Assembly: GCA_038501195.1 (NCBI GenBank)
Contig: JBBPUQ010000001.1
Location: 1,922,001-1,986,000, forward strand
Direction: 5' to 3'
Source of the DNA: Nemania diffusa
Lineage: Eukaryota; Ascomycota; Sordariomycetes; Xylariales; Xylariaceae
Length of the DNA: 64,000 nt
In this document: positions 35,641-47,238 of the stretch, one piece after another
How positions within the stretch are numbered: position 1 is the stretch's first letter
How the letters are laid out: every line of letters begins with the position of its first letter
The notes under the pieces: generated by a model
Databases searched by the model: none
What the model was told of the DNA's origin: nothing
What the model saw: only the letters and a program-made list of their open reading frames with translations
Translations under genes and position numbers: made by a program

Positions 35641-38431
35641 GATTGCAACCGGTCTATAGTTTGTTGTGAAGCCATGGTTTTGGTGACTGATGTTTGATTG
35701 AATACTAGCTCAAACCCCCGAGCTTGCTAGTAGTACTGTCCAGTGGCTATGGTGCTCTTTTTAGCAATTAGGCGGATAGACAAATTTAGCTGCAGGAGAA
35801 TTGAGATACGCATAGGCAGTTCTAGACTTGGCCTACGACTATTTATCAACTAGTGTGATGTGCTAAAAACGACATTAGTTGCGTGATAGCTACAAGAGGA
35901 TGGCAGAGTAACTCTAGACTCGGTCCGGCTCCTCTATGGGCCTCCTAGCTCAACTAACAACAGAATAACTAGTGTTGATAGGCGATACAGACTATGTTAG
36001 TCGCACACCATACTCTACATAGCGCGAACCTCCTCAAGGAGACTGGTTGGAGCATATGCATTGAATTTGGGCTTTTGGAGACCCGGTGACTTGACAATCT
36101 AGTAGAACTAAGCAATAGTCACATTGATTTTTAACACACTAATCAGATAATTGGTATCGCTGACTTACCCAGTACTATTTTGAATTGTAGACATACATTG
36201 GAATAATAGACTAGCGGAGTGACAGAGGAGGGAAATAATACAAGTTTTAACCCTATATATCGAGTTAAATATGCGCTTGAGTCGAAGTAGATCATGAAAC
36301 ACATCACGAGTGTTAACTCAAACTTAGAAACTACCGCTTGTTAGAATGAGCTAGTCCCATGTAAACGTAGTAGCTTATTGATAGAAAAGGTATGAGCGCC
36401 TAGGCGTAGAAAACTTGAGATATATATAAGGCTAATAATAGAAATGGGAAACCTCGAGCCTATAGTTTTAACACGGAAAAGACAAATTGGTCTTAAGAAA
36501 TAGGGAGATCCTAGGCGCAAGACAATTGAATGAAGCCATTAGTATAAACTAAGATAGTATCCTATATAATGTAAAAAGTTGACTCAGTTATTTAACTGAT
36601 ACCTTTCAAGTCTAGGATTTATTTACTGTCTAGATGTGAGATGAACTATAAGAATCTTTTGGTTAGGGCTAATACTGACAGTATAAGATGTTAGGTTGGT
36701 GTTTGCTAAACAGGTATAAATACAACTTGAAGAGTTAAGCATCAAAAGTAAATTTAACAGCCTAGCAACTCCTCATGAACTAAAATTGCTACGTAAAAAA
36801 AAGAAAAAAAAGAAAGAAAACTAGATGTAGGTTGCTTATTCTTACAGCTTAATTTATGGCCTTGACTTAGAAAGTTTCATTCCTTTAACTACATCTTAAA
36901 ACTTACGGAGTGAGAATGCTCGATCGGGCAACTCAAGTACTAAATAGGTAACTCTTACTGGTGGCAGCATAGCTCTTCAATCTATAAGGCACAATAGAAG
37001 GCACAAGGTTCAATAGTGAAACTGAGGATCACGTTTAAAAAGGGCAGGCCAATAAAATAAGTCAGAAGAGGCCCTTATGCTAAGAATAGATGAGGTCGAA
37101 AGTAGACGCCTAGTAATCATATAATTTACTCTCTCTATAAGATTTATTTCAGCTCTTACACACCAAGATTCAGTTACTGAATAATCATATGAGTTGCCTT
37201 CTCCCGAATCTTCAAGGCTGTGTCGTTCACGTTTGCTGATACGTTCCCAGATGCAATACTCAAGTTGGCGATCTTCAATTCGCGCGTGGCGTTTATGTTC
37301 TTACGAAGGCGGCGTCATCTTCAGGGGTATACTCCAGTCTGTTAATATCATTACCGACAACGTCGGACTGCTGTATGAGGGGCGTCGCGATTACGACTTT
37401 GGATTCCGATATAAAGCTTGAAATATGACCTTCGACTTCGCATTTATGAAAGTTCATTCGGCGCACATTAAGTCGAAGTTGTGCTCGTCTGCCCAAAGGT
37501 AATCTAGTGGGCCAGTAAGATTTAAGCCTGCGATGTATCATCATGGTATATGTAGTAATCGTTTGAAAGGGGACCGGATATTAAACAATACGTATAGATC
37601 GATCAGCTTACTACGTGCCCCCTGAAAGGAACCCTGAGCACCATTGCACCAAAAATGGGTTGATTGCATTACCATTGACGAAGATTTCTCTATAACAGAC
37701 TAGAAGTCTCTGTCCCAGAGTCTTCTAAATGCCGCTCGAAGACAATTCACTTCTATCTTATTTGGCCGCATTTTGGTAGACCTACCGAAGCTACTAGGTA
37801 CTCACGGAGAAAGTGGACCTTGCAAGGAACCCTGCACGGCGGGGTCTAGACTAGGAGTCAGGTGAGTGATGCTCTCTATCATAAATAGGTAGCTTCACTT
37901 GTTCCCTTTATACATATATAAAACTTGGACTTAGATCATCAGAATCTATACTTTGAAGATCGCACCCATCTGGAGAATGCACTGGCTATTCTTCCAATGA
38001 GCGATCGCATACTAACCTACGCGACAGCAGGTGCTGGCATTGTGTCGGAATTTAAAGGGTCAGTCTATCAAACATCTCGGTCTTCACATGAGTGTACATC
38101 CTACACCGATATGATGTACGCGTAAGTGACTCGTATCAACTGCATTATTCAAACTCTGTGATGAACATTTAGAAATTCATAGAATCCCTAAAACCTTATA
38201 ATTCTGACTAGCTCGAACTATTTAAGGCAGAACACGGCACCTTGATAAGTTAATAGCCCCTTTGCCGTCATTCTCACCTCCCCACTAACGCTCCGCACAG
38301 CAACTTTCCCGTGTTTTCTCGCCCTGAAGCACGGTTTATACACGAAAAGCCCATATCAAATATTGGCATATTCGACAATATTCAGAGCCCTTAAAGAACT
38401 CTCCGCGTCTCTGACTCTGGAATTATATACC
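35641..38431. other. AT-leaning gene-free spacer, 2.8 kb
   Basis: G+C is visibly lower here than in neighbouring genes, especially 36,050-37,150. It has an A-rich tract at 36,795-36,820 and many short frames interrupted by stops. It may be an old decayed insertion. Two short open frames (37293-37544 minus, 37925-38125 plus) show no recognisable family. The right end carries the promoter of the metallophosphoesterase. Confidence 0.5.
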
Positions 38432-39409
38432 ATGTCTACCTTCTCACCGCAGTTCCAGGTCTGGTCAGATCTTCACCTCGAAACCCCTATACCGCAACCA
38501 CTCTACCACACAATCCGGCTATGCGTCAAGGGGAGCCACGTATTTATGCTTGGAGATATCGGGCTTGTGATAGACAATGCGCTTTTTAGCTTCCTCCGAA
38601 ACTTACTAACCAGGACGCGCGGTAGTCGGTTCTTTTATATACTCGGCAATCACGAGCCATACAGGACCACATTACCCGATGCCATTGCACGGCTTAGGGC
38701 GTTCGAAGAAGAGGCCAGAGACCAGTATGGAGGACGCTTCAGTTTTTTAAACCGAAACCGCTTCGACGTAGATGCGAATATCACGATTCTCGGATGCACA
38801 TTATGGAGTGATGTGCTTCCACAGCAAGCTACCGAAGTTGACGCGCGTTTTACTGAATTCAACGAATCGAAAGGCATCCGCGATTGGACGCTCGAAAGTT
38901 ATGGAGAAGAACACAGAAAAGATAGAGACTGGTTGAATAGTCAAGTACGAATACTAGAAGAAACGGAACCAAAGCGGCAAATCATTATTGCTACTCACCA
39001 TTCACCAACGCTTGACCCAAGGGCAGTCAAGCCCGCACACCAAGGCAGCAGCGTATCCTCAGCGTTTGCAACAGACATGTCGAGGGATCTTTGCTGGACG
39101 TCTACAGCGGTCAGGTTATGGGTATTCGGCCACACACATTACAACTGCGGCTTCCGCGATGAGGCTACTGGCAAGTTAGTCGTTGCGAACCAGAGGGGGT
39201 ACGGACATGCAAAGATTCAAGAGCTTCTTATTGAACCTGACGCCAACGGTTTTAATATCGTTACGCTAACGAAGGACAACACAATAAATACTAATCACCG
39301 GATAACACAACAGGTGCCCAAACCCGCAAATCCCGTGACTGCCGCTGGGCTTCACCGCTCAATCTTCCAATGGGCAACCAACAGAATCCCAAGAATCAAA
39401 AAACCATGA
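38432..39409 (+). CDS. calcineurin-like metallophosphoesterase
   Basis: A single exon encodes 325 residues from the start at 38432 (MSTFSPQFQVWSDLHLE). An in-frame ATG at 38363 would add 23 residues that are not part of the fold. All five metal-binding motifs are visible: SDLHLE (12-17), GDIG (41-44), GNHE (72-75), THH (188-190) and GHTHYN (233-238). These coordinate the two metal ions of the calcineurin-like superfamily, so the protein should be an active phosphoesterase; its substrate (phosphoprotein, nucleotide or other) cannot be told from sequence. There is no signal peptide. It converges on the isochorismatase-like gene, with only 73 bases between the stops. Confidence 0.88.
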   Translation: MSTFSPQFQVWSDLHLETPIPQPLYHTIRLCVKGSHVFMLGDIGLVIDNALFSFLRNLLTRTRGSRFFYILGNHEPYRTTLPDAIARLRAFEEEARDQYGGRFSFLNRNRFDVDANITILGCTLWSDVLPQQATEVDARFTEFNESKGIRDWTLESYGEEHRKDRDWLNSQVRILEETEPKRQIIIATHHSPTLDPRAVKPAHQGSSVSSAFATDMSRDLCWTSTAVRLWVFGHTHYNCGFRDEATGKLVVANQRGYGHAKIQELLIEPDANGFNIVTLTKDNTINTNHRITQQVPKPANPVTAAGLHRSIFQWATNRIPRIKKP

Positions 39410-39482
39410 GCGCGCATGGCGGAACGACCGAACGAAACCTCTAGTGAGGTGTGGTAGAGTCAGGACATAGCGTTGGTAGAGA

Positions 39483-40112
39483 TTAATGCGCGCCGTTGAG
39501 CAACCGAAGCACCTCCTCAGTGCTCCGCACGACGCAGAACTCATCATCCAGCGTCGCCAAGTTGATCGTATGCAACGTGTCGCCATCGTACTCCTTACCG
39601 GCGTAGGAGCGAGAGTACATAGCCGTCGCATCCGAGACCACGATAATTTCTCCCCGGGGATTCTGACCCGCAGCAACTCCGCCGTGTGGGTGGTCGACGA
39701 TGCGTAAGTTGGAAGCCATCCTAACCGAGGTGCTCACACAGTGGCCCGTTGTTAGGCCTACAACGACGAGTCGCTCGAGCTCGAGGCTCCTTATTATGCT
39801 TTCTAGATCCGTGCCGACGAAAGCCGAGTTGACATCCTTCGACCTGACGATTTCGCCGGGCTGCGGCGCCGCATACTCCATGAACTGCACGCCGGGACGC
39901 GACGGGTGTAGAGGGGCGGTTTCTGCGCGGGAGTGGTGGCACACATGGATAACGTGGGAACTCTCAGCCGCCCGGAATGCCTTTAACAGTTTGGCGATGT
40001 TTGCTTCAAAGTCTGGCGTTGATCTTCTGGTATAAGACGGGTCGTTGAAGCCCTGTTGGATGTCGATGAGGAGGAGGGCGATGCGCGGCGCTGCCACTAC
40101 TGCTGGCGCCAT
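39483..40112 (-). CDS. isochorismatase-like cysteine hydrolase
   Basis: A single exon encodes 209 residues from ATG at 40112 (MAPAVVAAPRIALLLIDIQQ). An in-frame ATG at 40202 adds 30 residues outside the fold and was not preferred. The catalytic triad of the family is present: Asp17 in LLIDIQ, Lys92 in RSKDVNSAF and Cys125 in TTGHCVSTS. The strand order and the VVVGLTT segment before the cysteine fit the Rossmann-like isochorismatase/nicotinamidase fold. Family members hydrolyse isochorismate, nicotinamide, carbamates or related amides, and the substrate here is undetermined. The length is normal. It converges with the metallophosphoesterase. There is no targeting signal, so it is probably cytosolic. 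Confidence 0.9.
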   Translation of the reverse strand: MAPAVVAAPRIALLLIDIQQGFNDPSYTRRSTPDFEANIAKLLKAFRAAESSHVIHVCHHSRAETAPLHPSRPGVQFMEYAAPQPGEIVRSKDVNSAFVGTDLESIIRSLELERLVVVGLTTGHCVSTSVRMASNLRIVDHPHGGVAAGQNPRGEIIVVSDATAMYSRSYAGKEYDGDTLHTINLATLDDEFCVVRSTEEVLRLLNGAH

Positions 40113-41700
40113 GATGGACTGAGCCCGGAATATGTAGCCGAATGTAACGATAATCGGCGATTCTGTGAGGCTAATTAATGCGTAGCGTATCCTTCCTACC
40201 AACTTGCAGTTTTCTACATTGTGTCTGTTAGTTGAGACAAACTATGGGATTTATAGCGTTCTAAGTCCCCCTCTTGGTGCGTTATCGGCCCCTATATATT
40301 AGTCACACGCATGCTTGACCAGCTACCACATCTATCCGTTCTATGAAGACTGCATATTTGGAGGGGAAGGGCGTCTCGAAGACATAAGTTAGCTTTATAA
40401 TCAAGTTGCTCTCGCTGTCATTTGTAGGCGCGTGGCCGAATTAGGAATATGACTTGATCTAGGTAACCAATTAGGGATTAAAACGGAAGTAACCACCTAC
40501 GCAATACTAGTAATTCTTAGAAGAACACTGCATTGACTGGAATCTACATCAATATCTAGATGCCTACACGAGAATAATGGAAATATATATACAACCCCAT
40601 TACGCTTCAGGTGCCTGGTATTTACTGTATGAATAATCAAAGTAAATTTACAGGTCAATCATATCAAATTGAACGTTTCGTAGTGTTACGTCATCTACTA
40701 GGGTGGTCTTATGCGTACCTACCTATACGTAGGTATAATTGCATGCAGTAGCGCGGCGCATCACCAGCCAGCTCTACTCTGCATGCAAGAGGCCAGAGCT
40801 CAGCCACAGCTTCACGGCTGAGAGAAGCTAGGCGCTTATCCAGTACATAGGTACTCTGTATATAAATTCAAATAAGGAAGGCGTCAGAAGGGCAGTGTAC
40901 AGCTCAGCCCGGGATTAAGTGCATCTGGAGTGCCCCACAATTAGCGGCATTGGACATAATGCACCTGGTACTGACTAGGTACTTAGAGAACTATTCGAAA
41001 TGAGGTGTAATATATAAGTACCTCCTAGGTATAAAGTGGGCAGTGTGCACAATACCCTGTAACAATTGGGTGGCTCATCCCGTCCTCAGTTAGGCATAGG
41101 CAGTCCTACTAGGGCTAGGCATACGGACATTTGATTAGTGCAGCGTAGCAGTGCCTAACGCAACTCGGCAACCTGCCTCTCGACCCTGGGATCACCAACG
41201 TTCATATTCCCTGCTCATCCATTTTCGTAGGCCGGTGTGCTCCCTGAAATCTCTCCATTGTTTCAACCCTTTCGAAAGCTTCGCTTTAGAGTGACGATCG
41301 TTCTTCTACGCAGAATCGAACACTTGCGCTCTACGACGAAGCGAGTGTTTTCCCCATCTTCCCATCGATACGCGAATTGCCCTCTGCCAGGCACACCTAG
41401 GTAGTTCTTTGTTCGATTGCCCGGCTGTTTCGGTGTTTCAGAGTTTCAGAACGATCATCGACACACACATCGACGTCCTCCACCGACGGCAACAAGTCCA
41501 CGCGCCCGCGTAGAATCACACGAACGCCCTGCCAGCACTCCACAGCCGCAGACCTCTTCATCATTTAATTCACTACGAGTGCCGGAACGGCTGGCCGTGC
41601 GTCACGGTGACGGCCCAAGGCCTTTGAATATACCTTCTCGTCGTTAGCGACGATTTGAATACCGGATACCCCGTACACGTACAGCATTGCGCGCACCAAT
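40113..41700. other. intergenic spacer, 1.6 kb
   Basis: It contains the divergent promoters of the isochorismatase-like and DUF300 genes. TACCTA-type motifs occur at 40715-40735, 41019-41032 and 41395-41404. The 500 bases before 41,700 are pyrimidine-rich and probably form a long leader for the DUF300 gene. No coding region is supported. Confidence 0.55.
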
Positions 41701-43575
41701 ATGGGCTCGGATCTTTGGAACACAACATGTAACTCCACGCTGGAGGACATGCGCAGTACGTATCTCGCTCAAACTAAGCTTCGCTGGCCTGTGCTTCCCA
41801 TGCGCCAGGCTGCTACGGCCCCGTGGGTTCAACATGCTGATCGCTCGTTTGCAACATAGTTGGGTCGGAGGAGAAGCTCGTTGGCAACTTCACATTTCAT
41901 GAGCTAGCTTTAATTATTGCCGGCGGTTCTACTATACTCGCCTATCTCGTGAGCTTCTATCTCATCTGGCAACATGCACTTAACTATACGAAACCCCGCG
42001 AGCAAAGACAGTACGCTACTCGTAGTCCCATCGATCGGTGGTGGTTGGCAAGCTAACTAGCGGCAGTATTATCCGAATCCTGTTTATGGTGCCAATATAC
42101 GCGACATCGGCTTTCCTCTCTCTCTGGTTTTATTGGCATGCCACATACTACCAGGTCATCAGCGAAGCTTACGAAGCTTTCGCCATCGCATCGTTCTTTG
42201 CCCTGATGTGCCACCTTGTAGCGCCGGATCTCCATGAACAGAAGCAGTTCTTTCGCCAGTTACAGCCTATTAAGCCTTGGATTATACCCGTGAACTGGTT
42301 TGCCAAGTGTTGCGGTGGCGAGCGCGGTTGCTGGCGAACGCCGAAATCTGGATTGACATGGTTTAACATAGTTTGGATTGGTGTCTACCAGTACTGCTTC
42401 ATACGTGTCGCCATGACCATCGTCGCTGTTGTAACACAGCATTTTGACCGATATTGCGAGAGCTCGAATAGCCCTGTCTTTGCTCATGTCTGGGTATGTT
42501 TTAATCATATAACAACGATTGCGAGACGTTGCTAATTTAATACTTCCTGGCGGATCAGGTCATCGCAATCGAAGCTGTTGCCGTTACAATCGCCATGTAC
42601 TGCATTCTGCAGTATTATTCACAGTTTAGACAACCCTTGGCTGAGCACAAGCTGGGCTTAAAAGTATTAGCCATCAAGCTTGTTGTCTTCTTATCATTTT
42701 GGCAAACTATAGCCATTTCATTAGCCACCTCGTCTACGATTCACCTTGTGACCGCGAACGAGAAGCTTGCCTACCCCGATATCAAAGTGGGCATTCCTAG
42801 CTTACTACTCTGCGTTGAGATGGCCTTCTTTGCTATACTTCATTTATGGTCCTTCCCTTACGCCCAGTACAAGGAAGGTGCCAAGCCGAGCTTCTACCCG
42901 AGTCCCAACTCTTTGATAGGGACCCCACCTCGAGAGAACGACCATGGACCTAAAATGGGTGGCTTTGCCGGTCTCAAAGCCTTTGCCGACGCTCTCAACG
43001 TGTGGGATATCGTCAAGGCTTTCGGTCGGGGGATTCGCTGGTTGTTCGTGGGGGTTAAGCGCCGCCACGATGACCCAAGCTATCAGCTCAAAGCCGATAC
43101 GAGGTACCCGATGCCAACTAATACCGATGGTAAGAGTACAGACCATCTACCAATTGCAAATCAGTTTCGTCGTAGTACGTTCGGCTTACCTAATGCTCCT
43201 GGAGACCCGATGCCCGAAGAAAGTGCTGGGCTAATAGCAAACGCCCAACCTATTCCGGCAGGCGGCCATGGAAGCCAGTCGCGCCCGTACCGAGACGCAA
43301 ACCTCAATCCACAAGCATACAGCAAGAATCCGGAACCGGGCCCGTCGACTCAACCTACGACTTATACTCCATACGATGACAGAGGTGACATAGGGACTGT
43401 CGCGCCTCAGTACTATGCTTATGATGGAGGCGATCCCTACGGTAGTCACGAGACCGAAGTGACAACGGGGGTGGAGGCGACGACAGCGTCGCAGAACCCT
43501 AGGAACTCGACTCAAGCCAAGGTTGGCAACGCATTATGGGGTCACCAAGGTCAACGGTATCAGGGCTCAGGATAA
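41701..43575 (+). CDS. DUF300 / organic solute transporter Ost-alpha family membrane protein
   Basis: Four exons, 41701..41755, 41860..42010, 42067..42493 and 42559..43575, encode 549 residues. Introns are 104, 56 and 65 bp, and each junction restores family sequence (EDMR-IGSEEKLVGNFTFHELAL, KPREQR-HIIRILFMVPIY and FAHVW-VIAIEAVAVT). The N-terminus has two N-glycosylation sites (NTT, NST). Seven membrane spans follow, with conserved APDLHEQKQFFR and the Cys-rich KCCGGERGCWRTP loop. After about residue 320 the protein is a hydrophilic Pro/Gly/Tyr-rich cytosolic tail. Relatives include animal Ost-alpha and TMEM184 and plant LAZ1 proteins at the plasma membrane, endosome or vacuole; the transported substrate in fungi is not established. 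The first two exons are short and were placed from the family N-terminus and splice phase. Confidence 0.9.
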
Positions 43576-44865
43576 GGGCTTAGGTCTTCACGGTTTCGGT
43601 TGGAGTTACTGAAGATGCAGATCTGCTTCGTTTGACTGCGCGTCTAGTTCGCGTTTCAAGCCTCAGAGTTTGGCGTTGGGGATTTTGATTTCTGGATCTC
43701 ACGAGAGTAGAAATGATTTGTAAGGATATCCAACACTAGGGCTCTTTCACTTTCTTCGGATCAAGAGAGTACGGAGTATGGCAGAAAGGAAATGATGGTC
43801 ATTCATGTCTGTCTACTGTGAGCGGGCCATGGCAGGTTAGCAGGCTACATCGCGGTGTTGTCACCGTGTAGATAAATTTAATGAGCTTCACAGTTATAAC
43901 TGCTTTGTACCTTTGAAATTGATTGTTACAGGTCGAGACCCAAACTCCTCTTTCTAAGAATAGGTATAGTGAAATCAACAAAACCTGGAATACTGAATGG
44001 AAAGCCTGTACTACCCCCAGCTTACCTAGTTCAGTAAATTGTTGCTCCACTATTGTTCCTTTTAAATGTTTACCAACTATCTAGGTACCTATTGTTTAAC
44101 GCGAGTAAACGTTGTTTCAACCTCAAAATTTAAATACATTATCACTCACGTTTTTACTAGGCACATTAGCTTCTGGGCTTGGAACCTATGAGAAAGCATG
44201 TTGCAACTTCACAGAATTGGTTTATCAAGCAAGTATACGGGTTGAGCCACGACAACGAGGACGGAGAAAGAACACGAGGTGTACACGTCAGCCTATTCCT
44301 TGTAAGGAAACATCTTGCACGGGAATAGTTGGGCTGGATCGATGACCCAATATAGTGGCATGTTGCGCCAATCGGAGGCCAAAGATTGATTAAGTGTGCT
44401 CGGTAAGGAATGCGACCGTTGTTAGTCCAGGTACCGTATCGCGTAGATAAATAAAAACCAACACGACGTCACGCTACCTTTGATGCTTATCATGTTACCT
44501 TTTCATCTTTTAGTATTAAATTTTCTTATAATCTATATTCTTTACATACAATCCTTTATATATTTATCACAACCTTCGCTCGTTAATCCGGCGCTGTCGC
44601 TATCCGCCTCCTTGTCTTACATACTCTATACTACAGAATACACTCTTTGTGTCGAACGAACTGTAGAGAGCCTGAGAATAAAAACGCTTACTTAATCACT
44701 CGCTTTAGCTTTTTTTTATTGTAGTTTTAAAAAATTACGATAAGAAATAAGCACTGGCGTTGCGTGTCTGAAGCTAAAAACTGACACTGATACTTACACT
44801 TACACTGACACAACAACAACATACCTTTCGTGAAGTTGCTATATCGGCAATTACCCATCGTCACT
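43576..44865. other. intergenic spacer, 1.3 kb
   Basis: The spacer lies between the DUF300 and glucanase genes, both on the plus strand. It is AT-leaning, with a TACCTA-type motif at 44079-44093. A T-rich stretch at about 44,480-44,730 precedes the glucanase leader. Open frames are short and unconvincing. Confidence 0.55.
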
Positions 44866-46454
44866 ATGCATACCATCGCATTTCTCGCAGCCCTCGTGTC
44901 CGTAGCACCTGCGGCATCAGCTTCCAAGCTCGGTTTCAATTATGGCTCTACCTTTACCACCGGAGCGGCCAAGATGCAGTCGGACTTCGAGGCCGAGTTC
45001 ACTACGGCGGCGAATTTAAAGGGTACCCAGGGCTGGACCAGCGCCCGGCTCTATACTATGGTTGTAAGTTATTCCCTGCGTTTGCCGCAATCCGGATTGT
45101 CCGTAGTCGCTTCTAGCCTAACCGAACAATAGCAAGGCGGTACTGCCAGCGATCCCATCTCCGCCATCCCTGCTGCCATCAGTACCAAGACTTCACTGCT
45201 GCTCGGCCTTTGGGCATCTGCAGGTGACGCCGCTTTTGCTAACGAGATCCTTGCCCTGGAAGCTGCCATCAAGCAGTACGGAACAAGTTTCGCAAGCATC
45301 ATTGATGGCATCTCGATTGGTAGCGAGGACTTGTACCGTAACTCACCACAGGGCATCGCGGCTGGATCCAACCCTGGTGTAGATCCAGACGTCCTAGTCA
45401 AGTACATTAAGCAGGTGAAAAGCGCCATTGCCGGCACGGCCCTAGAAGGCGCCCTCCTCGGCCACGTCGACACCTGGACTGGGTGGGATAATTCGTCCAG
45501 CAGCGTCGTTGTGGACGAGTTAGACTGGATCGGCATGGACGCGTACCCCTACTTCCAGGACACGATGCCGAACGCCATTGGCCAGAGCGAATCGCTGTTC
45601 CAGGCCGCGCTGGGCACGACTAAGGCAGCCGCGGGCGGAAAGGCAGTCTGGGTTACGGAGACAGGCTACCCCGTCAGCGGCAAGACTAGCGGAGACGCCG
45701 TCCCGTCGGTCGAGAACGCGGAGAAGTTTTGGAAGGCTGTTGGCTGCCCCATGTTTGGGAATACCAACGTCTGGTACGTGCTTAATCTAGATCCCGGACT
45801 TATTGAATGCTCTGAGCTTCATGCTAACTCGATAACAGGTGGTATACCCTACAAGATGCCGCTCCCGACACACCCAACCCTAGCTTCGGCATCGTCGGCA
45901 GCGATCTATCCACCACGCCCCTGTTCGATCTCAGCTGCGACGGCGTTGAAGCCTCGTCCTCCTCGTCCGCCGCCTCCTCGACTAGCAAGCCTACCAGCGC
46001 CACCTCTACTGCAACAAGTGGGAGTGTGACCACCAAGGCAAGCGTGACTGGATCCCAGTCCACCAGCGTCTCGGACGATGGCAATGATAGCACTTTGAGC
46101 TCGCAATCCCAAACCGAAGGATCCGCTACCCCGTCTTCGACTACCGTCTCCGTCCAAACTAGTACCGGCGTCCCTTCAGGCTCAAGCTCTGGCACGAGCT
46201 CCGGCTCAAGTTCAAGCTCAGGCTCTAGCTCAGGTTCTGGCTCTAGCTCAGGCTCTGGCTCAGGTTCTGGCTCTGGCTCAGGCTCTGATACGGGCTCCGC
46301 AGGCAGTTCCGGTTCCAGCGCGACGGCATCCACATCTTCAACACCTGCCACCACTACGTCCAGCGTGCCTGAGAGCGCTGCAATCTCGAGTCTAACTCGT
46401 GGAGGCCTTGGAGCCATCTCTGTCGCCATCCTCGCGGCCTTTTTGTCTTTGTAG
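44866..46454 (+). CDS. GPI-anchored GH17 glucan endo-1,3-beta-glucosidase (EglC-like)
   Basis: Three exons, 44866..45063, 45133..45773 and 45839..46454, encode 484 residues. The signal peptide is residues 1-19. The GH17 barrel covers about 22-315. The acid/base Glu131 lies in SIGSEDLYR and the nucleophile Glu242 in [11 protein letters not shown], both expected for the family, and the second join restores NVWWYTLQDA. After the catalytic domain comes a Ser/Thr/Gly-rich linker with a long Ser-Gly run, then a C-terminal hydrophobic tail ([17 protein letters not shown]) preceded by small residues, which is a GPI-attachment signal. Such enzymes cut or remodel beta-1,3-glucan at the cell wall during growth. 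Introns (69 and 65 bp) have GTAAGT and GTACGT donors. Confidence 0.93.
46167..46300. repeat. Ser-Gly coding minisatellite (GGCTCT/GGTTCA hexamers)
   Basis: Degenerate six-base units encoding Gly-Ser make up the linker of the GH17 protein. Copy number could vary without frameshift and would change the distance between the enzyme and its membrane anchor. Confidence 0.8.
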
Positions 46455-47238
46455 GGTGATAACTTAATATCAAAACCACGCGGCCGGAGGATTTAGAGAT
46501 ACATTGCAGGGTTCTACATAAACGGCGTTAACGGTGGTGGCACTTGTGCTTGCTATTGCGGCAGATTTGTAATATTAGGATGGGATATGTCACTCGAGGG
46601 ATGGGGATATGGAACTAATTTAAATCTAATGAGCATTGTTATTCTGGCAATGTAGTGGGAGACGTAAGCCTAGTTTATAAAAGAGGGTGTACTCTGGGAG
46701 GAATATCGTGATGACTTTTTCCGGTGGCATCGATACCTTAATATTCTGCCCACTATTGTATATAATGAATGCCCTTAATTCATGGACGAGTACATATACC
46801 AAGAACTTATACAACAAACCTCTTGCTGCGAACTTTGTATCTCGTATGATGAGGAGCTCCTTGACATAAGATTCTTCATGGAAATTGTATATTATAGCGT
46901 TTAACACATTGTGTTGTACTAGAAGGGAGTGCTTTTATATAATAGTTAGCAATTCAGCTATTGGATGCCTCTTTAAAATGCCTAGATGGGCCTGGCCCGA
47001 GCAATCACAGTGGTATCGGACTTCTCCCATAATCCGGGAATAGGTTTTGAACCTTTTCGTTATAAGCTTGGTGAACGTGAACGAGTGGCAATAGCTGTCA
47101 GGGCCTCATATATAAGACCTGCAAACGGTCAAGGTTCCCACCTTGACAACGGTCTACTTTTGCATCCTGCATCAGTTGTGTGGTGGTTTAGCGTTGTCGT
47201 TCTGTTCCGTGACACTCTGTTTCTGGACTATGCCATTA
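46455..47238. other. intergenic spacer between convergent genes
   Basis: This 0.8 kb region holds the 3' flanks of the glucanase and the Clr5-ankyrin gene. It is AT-leaning and has no supported gene. Confidence 0.55.

Noticed and set aside
37293..37544. 83-codon minus-strand frame and a nearby 66-codon plus-strand frame
   Set aside because: Too short, no family, in an AT-leaning spacer. Could be gene relics but nothing positive supports it.
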